NCBI GenBank assembly: GCA_026987995.1
Contig: JALSMC010000162.1
Location: 1-6,717, forward strand
DNA: 6,717 nucleotides
From: Sulfurimonas sp.
Lineage (GTDB): Bacteria; Campylobacterota; Campylobacteria; Campylobacterales; Sulfurimonadaceae
Direction of reading: 5' to 3'
Part shown: one piece after another, positions 5,334 to 6,717 of the stretch
Layout: each line of letters opens with the position of its first letter
Position numbering within the stretch: the stretch's first letter is position 1
The notes under the pieces: generated by a model
What the model was told of the DNA's origin: nothing
The model's database searches: none
What the model saw: only the letters and a program-made list of their open reading frames with translations
Program-made: the position numbers and the translations under genes

Positions 5334-6626
5334 CTAAAGGTTTAAAATCTTTCGGACAACTTCCCTATCATCAAAGGGAAATTTTTCATCATAAATAATT
5401 TGATGTGACTCATCACCTTTACCTAAGATTACCACAACTTCTTCATCCTCTTGTGACTCTAATGCCATCTCAATAGCTTTTCTTCTATCGAGTTCTACCA
5501 CTACATTTGTCGGATCAACTATACCACTTAGTATATCGGCTACTATACTCTCTGGGTCTTCATGACGAGGATTATCAGTAGTTATAAAGACTTTTTTTGC
5601 CAAAGAAGCAGCAACTCTTCCCATAATAGGACGCTTAATGGTATCTCTATCTCCACCTGCACCAAAAACGACTATGAGTTCTTTCTCTTTTAAAGCATTA
5701 AGTACTTGCTGCATTCCATCAGGTGTATGTGCGAAATCCACTATGACATTTGGTAAAACACAAACCTGCTCCATTCTCCCACTCACACCAGCAAAATTAT
5801 CCACTACTTCTGCTATCTCTTCTAAACTTTTATCTGTTATGAGGTGTACAGCAGCTATGGCACCCATTAAGTTATAAAGATTAAAAAAACCGTGTGTAGA
5901 AGCAGTAAAAGGGACAATCTCTTGAAAATGCTGAATAATACCACTACTACCATCATTAAGCGAGTATGCCATAAGTCTATAAGTAGAAGGGTTTTCAATA
6001 CTATAGGTAAAAGCATTTTTAAAATTAAACTTCGCTCTTGGTTCATCTTTATTTATAAGTTTCTTGCCTTTATCAGAAAAGAAAGAGTTTTTAACATAGA
6101 TATAATCTTCAAGAGTCTTATGATAGTCAAGATGGTCTTGTGTTATGTTTGTTAAAATCTTCAGCTCAAAGTTAAGTCCTTCTATTCGCTTTTGTGCGAT
6201 AGCATGAGAACTCACTTCCATTATAAAGTATTCACAGCCAGCTTCAACAGCTTGATAGATATGTCTAAAAGTATTTAAAACAGAGGGAGTTGTAAGAGTC
6301 TTTCCTTCTGTTACTTCATCATTCATAAACAGACCACGTGTTCCTTGCATAGCAGTTTTGTATCCCAGATCAAGTAAAAATGAATAGATAGCACTAGCAG
6401 TGGTTGTCTTTCCGTTTGTACCTGTAATACCAACAATTTTTATCTTATCGATTCCAAAAAGAGAAGCGATATCTTTAATTTTTATAATTGAGTGAGCTTG
6501 ATTATCTTTTGCATTTTGAAGGTATTTTTCATTTTGAGTTGTGAGTACGAAGGCTGTATAGCCGTCACACTCTTGAGAATTTTCTGTTACATATTTATAG
6601 GCTTGATTTGGTAGTTCTATTTTCAA
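5334..6626 (-). CDS. murE: UDP-N-acetylmuramoyl-L-alanyl-D-glutamate--2,6-diaminopimelate ligase
   Basis: This cytoplasmic ATP-dependent ligase adds meso-diaminopimelate to UDP-MurNAc-L-Ala-D-Glu in peptidoglycan synthesis. The 430 residues show the Mur ligase order: a short N-terminal UDP-binding domain (1-62), the ATP loop TGTNGKTTT (68-76), EVSSHAIAQKRIEG (137-150), TNITQDHLDYHKT (159-171), the probable carbamylated Lys179, and GRMEQV with DFAHTPDGM (283-305) at the start of the C-terminal domain. All diaminopimelate contacts known from E. coli are present: Arg327 in GGDRD, the DNPR signature (351-354), Gly402 and Glu406. Compared with E. coli (495 residues), about 44 residues are missing before the ATP loop, as I would expect for this phylum. 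The start is TTG, overlapping the upstream stop as TTGA, with AAAGG 9 bases before. GKGDE replaces the common GKGHE. Confidence 0.97.
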   Translation of the reverse strand: MKIELPNQAYKYVTENSQECDGYTAFVLTTQNEKYLQNAKDNQAHSIIKIKDIASLFGIDKIKIVGITGTNGKTTTASAIYSFLLDLGYKTAMQGTRGLFMNDEVTEGKTLTTPSVLNTFRHIYQAVEAGCEYFIMEVSSHAIAQKRIEGLNFELKILTNITQDHLDYHKTLEDYIYVKNSFFSDKGKKLINKDEPRAKFNFKNAFTYSIENPSTYRLMAYSLNDGSSGIIQHFQEIVPFTASTHGFFNLYNLMGAIAAVHLITDKSLEEIAEVVDNFAGVSGRMEQVCVLPNVIVDFAHTPDGMQQVLNALKEKELIVVFGAGGDRDTIKRPIMGRVAASLAKKVFITTDNPRHEDPESIVADILSGIVDPTNVVVELDRRKAIEMALESQEDEEVVVILGKGDESHQIIYDEKFPFDDREVVRKILNL

Positions 6627-6717
6627 CTATTTTTGCCTTTGGCTAATTTTTTTAAAAGTTTTCGTAGTAGTTTATCACTTGGATAGATACTCAAAGCATT
6701 TTCAAGGTATGTGAGTG
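6623..6717 (-). CDS. C-terminal fragment of an unidentified TPR-like protein
   Basis: Only the last 30 codons plus TGA are in the window. The peptide begins LTYLENALSIYPSD and ends in a Lys/Leu-rich helix (KLLRKLLKKLAKGKNS). The pattern of an A-L-x-x-Y/N-P turn between helices is that of the end of a tetratricopeptide repeat, but a single partial repeat cannot prove the family. The stop codon overlaps the murE TTG start by four bases (TTGA, 6626-6623), so the gene is transcribed and translated together with murE. The frame is the only one of the three on this strand that is open to the window edge over this stretch. Confidence 0.6.
   Translation of the reverse strand, partial: LTYLENALSIYPSDKLLRKLLKKLAKGKNS
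6636..6640 (-). promoter_or_regulatory. Ribosome binding site deciding the TTG start of murE
   Basis: AAAGG within the last codons of the upstream gene lies 9 bases before the TTG at 6626-6624. It supports the rare start codon and the TTGA start-stop overlap, which keeps the complete N-terminal domain of the ligase. Confidence 0.5.

Noticed and set aside
5638..6155. Plus-strand open frames of 79 and 87 codons inside murE
   Set aside because: Both are antisense to conserved Mur ligase motifs and show no independent support.

Overview
The window looks like a chromosomal segment of a Campylobacterota (epsilonproteobacterial) species, probably a free-living Sulfurimonas-like organism. The reasons are the low G+C, dense gene packing with few-base gaps, T-rich promoters resembling the published Campylobacter sigma-70 pattern, a short-form MurE of 430 residues, and a gene order that I recall from Campylobacter jejuni (murE, a YbaB gene, a PDZ-protein gene, ispA, tkt). 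The genus is an inference; no RNA gene is present to settle it.

Layout. The right part (about 4303-6717, minus strand) holds the 3' end of an unidentified helical, TPR-like gene, then murE (peptidoglycan precursor synthesis) and a PldB-like secreted alpha/beta hydrolase, joined by a 4-base overlap and a 2-base gap. The left part (1-2974, minus strand) is a six-gene transcription unit: a thioredoxin-fold [2Fe-2S] ferredoxin, panD, a YbaB/EbfC nucleoid protein, an envelope PDZ protein, ispA and the first 14 codons of what is probably tkt. Gaps in this unit run from 0 to 22 bases. Between the two blocks, on the plus strand, sit two genes with their own promoter: a small outer-membrane beta-barrel and a lipoprotein with two Ig-like (Big2-type) domains. 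The pair is divergent from the ferredoxin unit across a 148-base intergenic region with back-to-back promoters. It is convergent with the hydrolase across 5 bases, where a perfect 12-bp hairpin lies.

Function. Most genes are housekeeping: cell-wall precursors (murE), isoprenoid chain elongation for undecaprenyl phosphate and quinones (ispA), the beta-alanine branch of coenzyme A synthesis (panD), nucleoid binding (ybaB) and the pentose phosphate pathway (tkt). The accessory part is the barrel plus lipoprotein pair, and perhaps the hydrolase. These appear to interrupt the ancestral murE-ybaB-PDZ-ispA-tkt order together with the ferredoxin and panD genes.

I see no mobile element, CRISPR array, tRNA or rRNA, and no gene-free stretch longer than about 150 bases. 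The points most worth a second look are the barrel/Big2-lipoprotein pair, the PDZ protein's possible origin as an HtrA-type protease that lost its catalytic residues, and the hairpin that carries the stop codon of the hydrolase.
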